Shown: piece by piece, positions 12,807 to 25,892 of the stretch
Layout: each line of letters begins with the position of its first letter
Position numbering within the stretch: the first letter of the stretch is position 1
From: Coriaria nepalensis
Taxonomy: Eukaryota; Streptophyta; Magnoliopsida; Cucurbitales; Coriariaceae
NCBI GenBank assembly: GCA_027186245.1
Contig: CP114489.1
Span: 9,679,501 to 9,743,500, forward strand
Length of the DNA: 64,000 nucleotides
Reading direction: 5' to 3'
The notes under the pieces: model-generated
Database searches by the model: none
What the model saw: only the letters and a program-made list of their open reading frames with translations
Told to the model about the DNA's origin: nothing
Position numbers and translations under genes: made by a program

Positions 12807-13376
12807 TGTTGGGATTATGACACTAACCCTTAGTCTCGACCAACTAGGGGTCAACCGATGATAGCTTCCCACATTATAGGAGGTCCAATAGGGTATGGCT
12901 GAGGGCGGCTCCCCAGATGACTTCAGCCTCATCTGCCCTGAGGCAAAATGATTGTGTTGAGGACTAGACGTTGAGGTCGAGGAACACGAGCCAATGAGGC
13001 CATTGGATCGGACACCCAAGATCGAACAAGAAAGATAGAGAAAAAGGGAATGACATCGTCCCCTTTATACAAGCCATTAGACCCCACCACCCAAAGTATA
13101 GCCAAATCCTAATCCGGATCTCATGAGTGGCTCACTAAGGTTTTGTCCGGGTATCAAAGGTATAAAAAGAGGGGAATAACTCATGAAACTTATATATCAC
13201 TTTTATACTAATCATTGATGGTAAGAGGGAATACGTCGGCCGTCATCCCAGTGTCATTTCTTATGTTATTCCTTGCAGGTCAATTTAATCTTGGAATATA
13301 CTGCTGTTATGGATCCTTTTATCCAAATAGAAACTCGTATCAATAGAGAGGTTTCTTTTTTTGGGTTGCCGACCAT
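12807..13376 (+). repeat. Right LTR of the gypsy-like element
   Basis: Starts TGTTGGGATTATGACAC and resembles 9262-9480 over its first part. A TATA-like box TATAAAAAG near 13161 would fit an LTR promoter. The end is placed at a CA near 13376 and is uncertain. Confidence 0.5.
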
Positions 13377-14249
13377 TTCACATTTTCAAGTTTATGGTTA
13401 CTAATTTGGATACACTCAACTTTAAAATGCAAGAGATTTAATCATTAACCATTTATATAGTTAAATTTTCAAAATAATGCTAACCGGTAAAAACTAATTA
13501 AAAAAATTATTAACCATGTATGAAAAATATGCCCAAGTTTGCTTAATTTGTCCTCCAATAAGTGACAGCACATTGGTGAAAGCCAGAAAAAACAAAATTA
13601 GTAGGAACATGTCTCGAAAAATTGAGCTCCTCAAAATCAAAATATTCTTTACATGTTTTCGGTGGCGAATATATAATATATGTTAATTTAGAGTCTGATT
13701 ATTAAAGTTTTTGTTAACAACTACAACATTAACATTAAAAATATCATAAAAACACTACTACAAATTTAAGCTAGACCCCTTTTTTGGGGAAAAAATTTTC
13801 ATTTTGATCCTAAGGCTATATGAGATATAAATATTGAAAATTAATTTATAGGTAATAATTTCAATTACGTATCTAAAGTTAAAATGTTATAAATATCATG
13901 GGATAAAAATATTACCTTTATTTGGGACTTAGGTCCTCCATCCTTTCGATCATATAAAATATTTTTTGAATTTATATATAAATTTATTATATAAATAAAT
14001 TAAAATATATGTGTTATGCGATCACTAGTTCTATTAGATATAAGCATTATTACCGAGCAAGATTTTTAATTCAAAATCACTTGACAACAACGAAGCCTAA
14101 ATTTCTTATATATTGATTCCCGGATTATATATAACTCGTACAGGAATATATTCTCCATATATTGTCAAAAATAAAGAGAAGTATTCCATGTGGCACCAAC
14201 CCTCATTAGCCTCACCAACCACTGGGTCTAAGAACCATGATCTAGTAAT
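13377..14249. other. Intergenic, nothing recognised
   Basis: AT-rich DNA; no gene or element supported. Confidence 0.5.
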
Positions 14250-14870
14250 TGATACAGTCTCTAGGGATGATCGAAATACCCTTACCCAACCCGAAATGAT
14301 CCAATATATTGGATTGGATCAGGTAAGTATCCATTAAAAGTTGGTCAGATCGGGTATTAAATCTGACTATTTTTATCGGGTATCCAATATGTCGTTTCCC
14401 TTTAAAATAAAAAATAAAAAAAATAAGTACAATGAAGAAAAAGACAACTCCCGCCCACACAGCCCTTCCTCCCTCCTTCGACATTCAACCAATGCCCGAT
14501 GCAGCCACGCAGGAGAAGACTCTGCCCACCTGTCGCCGCCCAATGCTCTCCCTCCAGGTAAGATCTGCTGCCATCCGATGCTCTCCCTCCCTGTAAGATC
14601 CGTCACATCCCTCGCCTTGCATCACAACCCTCCCCTCTCCTCTCAGCCCTCTGCCTTTGCTCTTTGTTGCCCCTGCTCTCTGCCTCTGATCTACATCGCA
14701 CCCCTCCCCTCTGCCTCTGCATCGCACCCCTCTAGATTAGATATCCTACTATCTGATTCGATCCTACACGGATCAGATTGGATTGGATACATGCCCAAAG
14801 TATCAATCCAATCAAATCATCGGATCTCCGCAGCAATCATATTGGACCCGATGCTTACCCTAAGAGTCCC
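14250..14870. repeat. Dispersed repeat, copy 2 (possible non-autonomous element)
   Basis: Counterpart of 6500-6860, longer and with the C-rich half duplicated (the GTAAGATCYG box appears at about 14559 and 14596). Open frames here on both strands come from base composition; none resembles a protein family. Confidence 0.4.
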
Positions 14871-15275
14871 CATACTCTTCGCAATGGATACTTTGTCACG
14901 TGCTTGATTTGCTAAGATTTGAAACCCTCCCGAATTGTCATCTGCATGCGAGTTACTTGAGCTGAACTAATCATCAGTTCACATGACTCCGTGTATAACA
15001 TAAAAAGACTTGTCTTCTTTCATCTCTTACCATTTGTTATCTCACTTTGGTATGATAAGATCTAAGAAGTTGTGAGATTGAAGATATTTGAAGTAAAGAT
15101 AGAAAAATATAATCCAAAACTCATATTCCAATTGACAGTTCTACAATATGACCTTGACCTCAAATTCAAACAAACATCTGAATATGTAAAAAGAAAGGAA
15201 ACAAACAAAAAAAATAAAAAGGCCAAGTTCTTCGGCTTCCATGAAAAAGCTTCAGAGTGCAGTCAACTCATCTCT
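14871..15275. other. 3' flank of the S13 gene
   Basis: No separate gene seen. It holds the presumed 3' UTR and downstream region of the minus-strand ribosomal protein gene. Confidence 0.5.
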
Positions 15276-16627
<1,352 letters not shown>

Positions 16628-16679
16628 GGTGACAGATTGCCAAGATGCAAAGGAAGAAGATGAGCTTTAGGATGATTTC

Positions 16680-16824
16680 TAGGGTTTCCAGTCAGATTTG
16701 AGTTTAGAACTTATAAGGGGTCTTCTGAAGAGAAGGATTTTCTTTTGTTGATTGACAAGTTAGCCCATTTCACGGTCTATAAAAAGGCTGACGAGCAGCT
16801 TGCTTCGGCCCGGCCCATAGCCCA
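16680..16824 (-). promoter_or_regulatory. RPS13 promoter: telo-box and three site II motifs
   Basis: On the minus strand, AAACCCTA (telo-box) lies at 16687-16680, and TGGGCY motifs lie at 16767-16762, 16817-16812 and 16824-16819, all within 200 bp upstream of the RPS13 start codon. This pairing is known to drive plant ribosomal protein genes in dividing cells. Assignment to RPS13 is by position. Confidence 0.7.
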
Positions 16825-17998
16825 CGGACCGCAAGTATCCATACACCTCGCACCAGGTACCAAAGTACTTGAGTTTTAATTATACATAATTATTTTATAT
16901 TCTTATATATAAACTAAAGGAAAGTCTTTTTACTTGGTAAAAGACAATTACCTTCATAATCAATGTTGACTGTTGTTAATAATTAGAATTTAATATAATT
17001 TACGAGAAAATAGAAATAATATTTTATACCTAAGATTTATGCTGTGGATAATTAGAAGATGCACTGATATGGTGTTTGGTGGTTTCAATGTGAGTTTCTC
17101 TTATGGAATCTGCTACATTCAAGTAACATACAACAAGCTACCCGAGTTCTTCCATTGCTTTTGTCTATCACGTATAATTGTATACCAAACTGTCCATTTA
17201 TGCGTCATAATGTAATTAGTTTTGTAGATTTCATGTCACGTCTATCCTTCTTTTATACTTAGTTTATATTCATGTTTTCAATGTGATTATTGGAAAACAT
17301 GTTAGGATGGAGATTTAGCCTATTTAGTAAGAAATGTTTATCGAACATCCTTCCTGTACATACGACAAAGCAAGAGAACATCCAATTTACAATTGAAAAT
17401 GATATATGAGTAATAATATAATGAGTAATATGATATATGGAACGGACATTTACGATTATAATTGATCGGCTTACGATAAACCGAGTCTACTCAAAAATCA
17501 TTTTTACAATTTTACATAGCTATCTAACTCAAACACCATTTTTACTTGAATTAGATAAAACCTCGGATCATCAGTGAAGTTGTGAAACTAGACAAAGAGT
17601 TAAGCACACTTTACAACATTACAAAAACTTCAAGACAAAGACATTATAACTATCCTTGGATTGGACAAATTATAACGCCAATTTCGAACACTAAATGAAA
17701 ACTAATGCGCTAGTACCATAATAAATCGAATCATGACATCATGTGATACAACGGGATAGATGGCTATTAAAACACACTGATTATATATCTTGCTCCAGCA
17801 TCCCTTTCATCACACACACTGATAATCCTATTCAACCAAACAGAAACCAAACCAGAACTGTTAAAATTGTCCCAGAAAAACCACAGAACATAAAATTTTG
17901 AACGTCATTTGGTATATAATAAGCCTCCTCAGGAAACAAGTCAATCTCTCACCTTATTTATTCATCAAAGGGACTACTAGCAAAGGGGCCCACCTGGT
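16825..17998. other. Intergenic, nothing recognised
   Basis: AT-rich DNA between RPS13 and the UPF0496 gene; the right part is probably the latter's 3' UTR. Confidence 0.5.
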
Positions 17999-19153
17999 TC
18001 AGTGATTTGGCTGCCTTACAATCTTTTCCAAAATCACCGTCCTTGCCATCATTATATCCCTACTACACCTCCCGGCATGTCTACTCAAATTATCAACAGT
18101 CTCTTCAAACACCTCAAGCCTCTTCTTGATCTCACCTACCACAAGATTCACGGAATCTTCCCCTTCTTTAACAGCAAGATCGGAATATTCCAAAACCGAA
18201 CGAATCTCAACCTCCAACCTCCTAATAAGCATCCGAACGCTCTCAAAATCTCTCAGCACAATAAAAGTGTGACCCTGCATTGACCCAATAAGCTCCCTCT
18301 GTCCATTCACCTCGCTCAAATACTTGTTCCATAACATATTGCACCATTTCCCGATCGGATCAATGGGAACCGCTAATGCAGCAGCCAATGCTGTCACGAC
18401 AGGTGGCGCTGCCATGGCGGCCGCCATAACCGAAAAAATCAAAACAGAAGCAAATGTGACAATGAATATAACATTAGACACTTTCCTCCATGTTTTCAAG
18501 GACTTGAATTTCTTATCCAACTTCTGTTTTTGAAGCTGCAGTTTCTTAAACATGGCCAGTTGCTGCTGATAAACCGATTGAAACAACACGACAAACTCTT
18601 CCGTAAATGGGTCCCCCGCCTCATGAAACCTCTTCAATTCTTCTAGAGTCTTTCCATACTTGTTCTTATTTTCTGTTTCTTCCTCCTCGAAATTTTGAAG
18701 GGCGAGTTTAATCATCAACTGGCTTTCACCAGACCGTTTTAGACAATTCTCTAAAGCAGTGCAAAAGTCAAGGGTTTTGAGGCTATTATCGAAATATTCC
18801 TTGACTAAATCAAACATGTCTTTGTTGTTCCATATGCCTTCTCTATACTCCATGATGACTCTTGCTACATCTAGGTTTGAATCGAGCAAGAAATCGGTTA
18901 CTTCGACGAGGGCATCGAAGGATAGGGTTCGGGCCTCAGGCCCAATGGCAAGTGTGGTTAGGATGCGGTTGACTTTATTGTAGACAGTTGAATCAGTTGA
19001 CTGTAGTTGTGGATCAGTTCGACAGGCAGATTCATAGGAGTTTAGGTCGGATGTGAGATGGGAATTGGTGTTGATTGAAAGTGGAGGAAGTGGAGGAGGA
19101 GGGGGATTGTCGCTACTACTACTAGGGCTCTTGCTGGATTGTCCTCCCATCAT
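17999..19153 (-). CDS. UPF0496 (DUF677) family membrane protein, At4g34320-like
   Basis: A single-exon frame of 384 codons. The N-terminus reads M-MGGQSSK, then a Pro/Ser-rich linker, then the family core with SYESACRTDPQLQS, DFCTALENCLKR and RFHEAGDPFTEEF. A hydrophobic Ala/Val-rich stretch at about residues 226-262 is the membrane region, followed by a C-terminal helical part with heptad-like spacing. If translation starts at the second Met (19150), Gly2 with Ser6 forms an N-myristoylation-type sequence, as in related plant proteins beginning MG. The molecular role of this family is not established. The 5' leader probably holds an intron: a CTGCAG/GTACAG donor lies near 19617-19610. Confidence 0.9.
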   Translation of the reverse strand: MMGGQSSKSPSSSSDNPPPPPLPPLSINTNSHLTSDLNSYESACRTDPQLQSTDSTVYNKVNRILTTLAIGPEARTLSFDALVEVTDFLLDSNLDVARVIMEYREGIWNNKDMFDLVKEYFDNSLKTLDFCTALENCLKRSGESQLMIKLALQNFEEEETENKNKYGKTLEELKRFHEAGDPFTEEFVVLFQSVYQQQLAMFKKLQLQKQKLDKKFKSLKTWRKVSNVIFIVTFASVLIFSVMAAAMAAPPVVTALAAALAVPIDPIGKWCNMLWNKYLSEVNGQRELIGSMQGHTFIVLRDFESVRMLIRRLEVEIRSVLEYSDLAVKEGEDSVNLVVGEIKKRLEVFEETVDNLSRHAGRCSRDIMMARTVILEKIVRQPNH

Positions 19154-20284
19154 TTCTATGACGTTCCCCAGAAAATGTAGTGATTTTCCCAGAAATATGA
19201 AATTTTCCCCAGAAAACCAAGTCTGATCCTCAAAACTAGGGAAAAATCTTCAGTCACTCTCTCTTTGTATCTATATACTGTTTAATAAAGCAAGAATAAT
19301 CCCAAATCTTCAAAATCCAAATGGAACCTCATAAATGCAGCTGATAACTGACAATATAGCATAAACCCTAAAACGAACAGAACAACTTACACAGAAATTG
19401 AGTAAATTCCAATGCAGTCGATCAACCCAAGCTTGAAGAGAAGAGAAGAAAATGATCAAAATGCTACAACTTCAGCTCAGAAACTAAACGACCCAGAACT
19501 TATTTTCTCAACTGGGAAGCAAAATAGATGCAGCAAATGAAAATCAAAGTAACTTAACTTAGTATCCACAAAAAAGTAGAGACATTTTCTAAGAAGTTTT
19601 GGGGTACCTGTACCTGCAGAAAAGAGTAGTGAAGTTTGTTGAAGCAAGAAAGCTAGCTCTAACCGACCGCCATTATAAGCAAGTATAAAAAATCTGAGGT
19701 AAATTTAAGTGATGGAGCCACAGAAAAGCGAAGTGAGGGTTTTTTATAACTCTGAAACTTGGAAGGGAAGGAAGGTGGAGAGGGAAAAAGAAGCAGAAGA
19801 GTAGGGTCAAGTTTAAGCCGACAGTGAGAAAGTCAAAGAAGCGCTAAAGCAATTCAGACTAACGATGAATTAATACGCGCAAGGTGGCAAAAGCCATTAC
19901 TGTTCTGATAAGACAGATCCAAGATATAAATATAAAACAAGACATCAACAGCCAAACAGCCGTAGTAGTACAGTTGTAAGTATTCCTCTCGCCTGTTCTT
20001 TTAAATTAAATTTTTATTTTTTTAAAAAAGATCAAAATTCAAATCAAATGGAGAGTAACATAGAAATGGAACAGTTTTGGTGCATGTAATTAGTCAAATC
20101 AAAAATGAAAATTTAATTACCATTCCCATCACATTTGTTTACATAAAATGAAAAACTGTCACATTCATTCTCAAACTGTTTCTTCCTTTATCCCGGTCCC
20201 TTCTGTAAAAAATATACAATGGACAGTAACATAAACAATATAAACTAAAAGGTACAGCCATCACTGTAAAAAGGCCCTTAGACA
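19154..20284. other. 5' leader and promoter of the UPF0496 gene; otherwise nothing recognised
   Basis: Contains the presumed untranslated exon and leader intron of the minus-strand gene and then AT-rich sequence up to the MFS pseudogene. Confidence 0.45.
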
Positions 20285-20945
20285 AAGCAATTGCTTTAAG
20301 TAAAGATCCTCGAACGAGAACGATCCTTCAAACGCCCGATCAAATGCATAGATCATGGTCTGGTGTTTCGGGGGGGACCATCTCGGCGAACATGGGCCCG
20401 TTTGCGGCTGTCACATTCCAGCTTATGGTTAGGCCCATTAGGAAGAGAGTTATGGCAAAAGGCCTAAGGGGAAGTAGCTAGTAACTGACTGTGTGGTTGA
20501 TTTGAGGAGGTGATATGAGAATGGGATGCCCATGAATGCACTGAATTACGTGCAAATGATCAGATCCGAGTTGGGGTAGAGTTGGGCCATTCGATCTGCA
20601 ATTAGCCCGCCTAGGAAAGATCCGATCGCACACCCGAGAGCGAAGAGGCTTAGAAGTGCTGTCGTGCTGTTATGATCAAAACCTCACAAAGAATAACGAA
20701 GTGACTCTTGTATTACATCTAGCGACCTGAACTAATCTGGCAATACAAATAACTGCTAGGACAAACTAGACTTAAATCAAAGGAGTTGAGTTTACTAATC
20801 TCACAATTAATTCAAACCACATAGTAAAGAACACCATGGCAGTCCAAGGTAGAGATCCAATAAGTCCTTGCAGCATAATGACTTGAAAGGTTTTCATTGT
20901 CACAATAGCTTTCACAGCGCTCCAAGACTCCATCCAAATTGATGT
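20285..20945 (-). pseudogene. MFS transporter pseudogene, 3' part
   Basis: On the minus strand the sequence reads as the C-terminal half of a plant spinster-like major facilitator protein: SWSAVKAIVTMKTFQVI then GLIGSLPWTAMVFFTMWFE (about 20929-20808), a likely intron, then LFALGCAIGSFLGG with IADRM, SAFMGIPFS, and GPMFAEMVPP with YAFDRAFEGSFSF (to about 20300). A stop interrupts the IICT/FSAF region, where a CAA codon would give the usual Gln, and the frame breaks again in the following membrane segment. Intact members are multi-pass transporters. This copy is dead and lacks its central part. Confidence 0.8.
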
Positions 20946-22263
20946 GGAGCAGTGATCCCAAGTGCCATGGTGAAGTAGAGCAGTGATCTCAGCGAACATG
21001 GAGGCTCACCACAATGGGTCAGTGAGTGCCCGGGTCACACTAGGTGGTTCAATAGATGGAGAAAGTGGGTGTTTCGTGACAAGGAAAAGCTTTTTGGGTT
21101 TGTGAATGTTGTTCATGGCTCAAGTTATCATGGTATGGGTCCGGGGAGGGTCATGTTGGACATCATGGAGAAATGGTTCATGTAGAGCAAGGGGAGTATT
21201 TTGGAGAGCTAGATTAGGGGGCAAAAGAGGCGTGGGAGATGATGTATCCGAATGAGATCTTGATGAACAAAAGGAAGAGGGAGACGAAGAACTACCTGGA
21301 ATCGGTTAAGATGGAGATGACCCTTGCCAGTGCTCCTGACGGGGTGGCATAGCGGCTGGAAGAGGTGGTGAGACAACAAGAGTGTCGTCGAGAATGACGT
21401 GCGGTGAAGAGAACCCAATTGAGGGAGGCAAAGGCGAGGAAATTTCGGACTCAGAGGTGGAAAATGGGGTTTGAGTTTCATCAAACGTAACATGCCTGGA
21501 GATAATAATGGGCCTTGTTCCAGTGATGGGCTTGCAAATATAAGCTCCTTGACTTTGTGAGTGGCCCAAGAATACACGAGTAGTAGATTTTGAATAAAAT
21601 TTATGCTTGTTATTAGGCTTTGTTAATGGGAAACAGAGGCAGCCAAAACGACGGAACTTTAGGTAGTTTGGAGGTTGGGAAAAAAGTTTTTGGAATGGAG
21701 ATATATTATTTAGGATAGGTGTGGGCATGATATTCATGATGTATGTAGCGGTTTAAAATGCATACGGCCTATAGAAATGGGGCAATTTTGAATCAGTTAG
21801 AAGAGTTAAAAATCAATTTCAATTAAGTGACTATGTTGTCATTTAGAGATTCCATTTTGTTCGAGAGTGTGAGGGGTGATACTATAGTGACTAATCACAT
21901 GGTTAGACACATACAATTTAAGTGCAATAAATTCCCACATTGTTAGAATATAAGGATTTAATTGGAGGCCCCATAAATATTCTGAATTGATTATGAGATT
22001 AGAAAGGTCGGAAGTAATGTTATGAGAGGTCCCGGAGTCAACTAGCCATTTAGAATCCTTGGAAAGGCTAGTAGAGATGCAATTTGCCATTGGTGTAAAT
22101 TGGGCTAATTTTGGACAATGCAGTATGGCCTGTTTGGTCACAGATCTGACACCTGTAAGGGTGATGGGAATGGCGATTTAAGTTATTGTTGTTCCATGGA
22201 GAATTTGAGCTATTGTTGTTGCACTTGGACTAATTTGATGAGGGCTTAGAGGAAAATGCCATT
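20946..22263 (-). mobile_element. Internally deleted Ty1-copia fragment inside the MFS pseudogene
   Basis: Minus strand, in element order: an Asn/Ser-rich Gag tail and a zinc knuckle with a frameshift (about 22240-22110), protease motif WLVDSGTSHNI (near 22050), then a jump straight to the integrase end (THTLEQNG-like, near 21855), the GKFRRFGCLCFPL-type segment and HVTFDE (21660-21480), then the start of reverse transcriptase with LLHHGTWD (near 20970). The protease-integrase junction lacks the GAG-pre-integrase and most of the integrase core. No LTR is seen on either side. Confidence 0.8.
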
Positions 22264-22515
22264 TGAAAGGACTATTAGACGGTTGTACTTGAGAATTAGT
22301 ATTTTTGCTAATGGCGAGGATGTTCCTTGTACAAAGTTTCTTATGAATGTGAGGTACCTTAAGTCGACCGGGCTTGCATCAAAAGCCTCACTCACTTCCG
22401 TTTACAAGGATGAGAGGAGATTTTCGTCGGCTCGCTCCATTATGGCAGCCATGTTGATTATAATAATTGAAAGGGTGATTCTAAATATTTTCTTCATCGG
22501 TTATCAAGCAAGTGA
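22264..22515 (-). pseudogene. MFS transporter pseudogene, 5' part
   Basis: Minus strand reads AAIMERADENLLSSL, a stop, then TEVSEAFDASPVDL and LTFIRNFVQGTSSPLA, the first membrane region of the same spinster-like MFS family as 20285-20945. The copia fragment separates the two parts and the middle of the transporter is missing. Strand and order fit a single former gene. Confidence 0.75.
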
Positions 22516-22816
22516 AGTGTTTCATTTGTTAAGAAAATCAAAACCGCCATAATGTTGTCCGAAACAATCTACTAGAAATCTTGATGAGTGACTTGGGAAA
22601 AATACTAGATAGAGATGTAGAATGTTCATGTATAGTTGAAGCTTATCTACTACATCTTCTGGGATTACTTTGCTCAAACTGAAACGAATATAGAAATTTA
22701 ATATGGTATTAAAATCAGATTCAGTAGATGTGTCCACATTCTGTTTCGTAAAGTTCTCCTTATACATTGTGCTACTTGTTGAACTTTTGGAATGACCAGC
22801 CTACAAGTAAAGAAGA

Positions 22817-23180
22817 ATGTTAAAATTGTTCCACATCGCATAGGGAAAAGAAATTTGGTTGGTTTATAACTAAAAAGTTTTTTCTTCCTCTACAAAACTT
22901 TTTAGGAGAAGAAATAATGAACTTTAAAAATTTAAAAGATACAACTACTTTCGATTTTTAGTGAGGAAAATAAGTGAGTTTTTTGGATTATATTCATGAA
23001 AAACTTCAAGAAAGAATTGTTATGACATCTTCCTTACTCTGAAATCAGATTACTTTTTTTAATTGTTTGAAATAAGCTTGTTCTTGGATCCCTTTTCTTT
23101 GTTTGTTTTTCAATGTAACCTATAAAAGATGAGTCACGTTGTTTGTCCATCAATATATCATATCATATTCTATATAGCAT
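22817..23180 (+). repeat. Possible solo LTR
   Basis: Starts TGTTAAAATTGTTCCACATCGC, a common opening of plant copia and TRIM LTRs (the TCCCACATC type), and holds a CCTATAAAAG box near 23120. The right end and target duplication are unclear, so this is tentative. Confidence 0.3.
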
Positions 23181-24148
23181 ATAATAAAAGTTGAGCTTAG
23201 ACACATAATTATGCTACACGTATATTTTCAATTTCCTATAATATGTAATGCGAAATTTTTTTTATCAAACTTCCTAAATTACTATCATTTCATATTTTAC
23301 AATAATTTTCTAAAATACTCTCATTTCATAATAAATTAATATTTTAATTAAATCTTATCATAATAATCATTATAATATTATCATAATTTTATTATATTTT
23401 TTATTTGATAAATTTACAATCTTATATAAATGAATTTCAATTTGAATCCATACAAAATATTGTGGCTTAATCTCCGCTGCCATTAGAAATATATATTCCA
23501 AGATCATTAAAACTCCCCATCAAACAAATAGTTCTAACCCTTCAACATCTGAAAAAAAAAAAAATTTGAAATCGAAAGGTCTAGCCGGACACAAATAGCC
23601 AAGTCGGGCCAAAATTGTGGTTCTTTATTTGAAATTTTTGACTAATTTTAGGTTTTAATTTTAATGAGACGTATTCTCTTATTATTATTTTTGTCAAATT
23701 CTTCTAATATTTTCAAAATTTATTTAAAATAATAAATTACATATTTGTTAAATTTTTTAAAAATAAATTTTACTCATTTAACTTTTTCAAAAATTATAAA
23801 TTACAAAATTATTATATATATATATATATATATATATACATACACTTTTTGTTGGCAAACAAATCTTTTGACTCCGGGCCTGATTGTAGATAGAAAGTTA
23901 ATGGAACAGGGCAAAGTTTTTAAGTCGTTTCTCGCGAGATTATTTTTGAAGGGCTAGGAAAATTACTATTGCAAACTACACCGACGAACCAAACACTTCC
24001 ACGAAACATATTCTTCCACCTTAAAAATATCAAAACATTTACATGGATTCTGAACCTGCCACCCACCCTCCCCCCCATCCGAATCCTCAAAACCTCACTA
24101 GACTGATCTCGAGATTCTTAGAATCTCTCCTTCTCCCCCTGTCTGACT
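23181..24148. other. Intergenic, promoter side of SEP2
   Basis: AT-rich, with an (AT)n run at 23814-23838. No gene recognised before the SEP2 start. Confidence 0.5.
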
Positions 24149-25113
24149 ATGGTCGGCATGGCCCGACTTCTTCGTTGCCAGCTCACCTCCCCCAAACCGT
24201 CCGGTCCTATTAGAGACCCGGCAATTCCGGATCAGGTTTCGGTTCAGAGACTCAAACCGGCCGCCGATTCGGAGAACTCCAAGATTGTTCTACAGCCTCG
24301 GCTGTGTACCCTAAGATCGTACGGCTCTGATAGGTTCGGGATTATAAAGACGAAGAGGGACAGAGGAGATGGACGGAGTGATGACGTGTCTCCGTTTTTT
24401 GAAACTTTATCGGAGTACATAGAGAGCTCGAAGAAGAGCCATGATTTTGAGATCATCTCCGGTCGCTTTGCCATGGTCAGTTTGTTCTTCCCCTTGCTTT
24501 TACTATGCTTTTCTGACTGAATCTTGAATGTAATCTGACTAATCTAACCAATCCGGTTTCTTCTGGATGCGTTGCCTCTTTGACGGTCAAATGAAGTCAA
24601 CTTTATGTTGACCGTAAAAGATCAAATGAATCACTTTAGTGAAACTGAAATTCCGATTAGCCTATTTTTAGTTGGGCTAATTTTTGCCCAAGCATTGATA
24701 TTGCTACTCAAATAAAGCTAAAGGGTGGAGTTTGGACAACTCTATACATTATGTACTTTATATTTGGCAAGTTATTTGAAATTGGAGTTTGGACAACTCC
24801 ATACATTATGTATCTCCGAAGTTAAATGATCAACTGTATGCAGGTAGTATTCGTGGCAACGGTGAGTATGGAGGTAGTGACCGGGAATTCATTGTTCCGG
24901 AAAATGGATGTTGTAGGAATTGCAGAAGCCGGAGGGGCTTGCTTAGGAGCCATTACCTTCGCGGCCATTTTTGCTTGGTTCTCTAGTGCCCGAACTAAAG
25001 TCGGGAGAATCTTCACCGTTGGATGTAACACATTTATCGATTCACTAATCGATCAGATTGTCGATGGCTTGTTCTACGATACCGATCCCAGTGATTGGTC
25101 CGATGAAATCTGA
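24149..25113 (+). CDS. SEP2: Stress enhanced protein 2, chloroplastic
   Basis: Two exons, 24149-24475 and 24844-25113, joined in phase 0, give 198 residues. The first exon encodes a plastid transit region and the conserved stretch KIVLQPRLCTLRSYGSD, then PFFETLSEYIESSKKS. The second starts at VVFVATVSMEVVTGNSLF, continuing the LHC-type helix begun by ISGRFAM, has a second hydrophobic helix with GAITFAAIFAWF, and ends GLFYDTDPSDWSDEI, closely matching the known Arabidopsis SEP2. SEPs are thylakoid LHC-like proteins with two membrane spans, induced by strong light and thought to act in photoprotection. A second in-frame ATG at 24158 is also possible. Confidence 0.95.
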
Positions 25114-25892
25114 ACATCGACCCATATAATCTTATCAGTGTTCATGTAATTAGTCATATACTAATTATTAGTTATCCAATATTTTGGGGGAAAAGGGTTC
25201 CTACTTCCTATAGATATCTCTTATACAATTTAGGTGTTATGATTTTACTTTTGGGTCATGTGCGAAAATCATATATAAACTCATGTAAGCTTTGATCGCC
25301 ACGATCTTGTATATATTTATAATATATGCACATAGTTGTGTATGTTAAGGTTTGGGAATCAAGAGGATGATCCAACATAATCTGAACATGCTCATCAATG
25401 TGTTCACGGTTTCAACCCGGTTTCAGGTTTGATTCAGGTTTAAATGGTGAGCGAATGGTTGATGCTGAGTGTCATTTTGAGGTTGAAAATGATGAGAGTC
25501 TACTAACATCAATAATGCCCGTGGCAAGAAGTGGCGATGGAAATTTTAAGAAAAATAAAAATATAGTCATAAAAACTAAAGGGTTGCAAAGAAATAGAAA
25601 AAAGGTCCAATCAATTTATAATTTATATATATATTTTTGTAGAGGTTAGGTTTAACTTCACATGCTTTGACCTGACCAAATTGTCCCAAATTAATAAAAT
25701 TCTGGGCCAATTCTAGTTTTAAGGTATTTTTGGGCATCGAATAATTTCCGAAATTTTAGGTGCAAATCTTAGATTGTCCAAAATATAATGTATATATTCA
25801 ATAATTAACAATCGAACCTGCGCGCGGCCGTCTCAGCTAAGGTCTAAAGAATAAGAATACAATATCCAACTTCCCAAACAATCCCTGACAAA
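25114..25892. other. Intergenic between SEP2 and CDT1
   Basis: SEP2 3' region, then sequence with a short open frame (25398-25649) of no recognisable family. Confidence 0.5.

Larger units (their letters stand above)
9262..13376 (+). mobile_element. Degenerate gag-only gypsy-like LTR retroelement
   Basis: Related sequences of the same orientation lie at both ends (about 9262-9480 and 12807 onward), sharing GATGATAGCTTCC, GAGGACTAGAC and AATGAGGCCATT in the same order. The interior of 3.3 kb contains recognisable Gag pieces but no protease, reverse transcriptase or integrase that I can see. Stops and frameshifts are frequent. The left LTR is truncated at about 9480. Element ends are approximate and no target duplication was confirmed. 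Confidence 0.65.

Noticed and set aside
14341..14907. 188-codon frame on the + strand
   Set aside because: It lies in a C-rich repeat with open frames on several strands and shows no domain.
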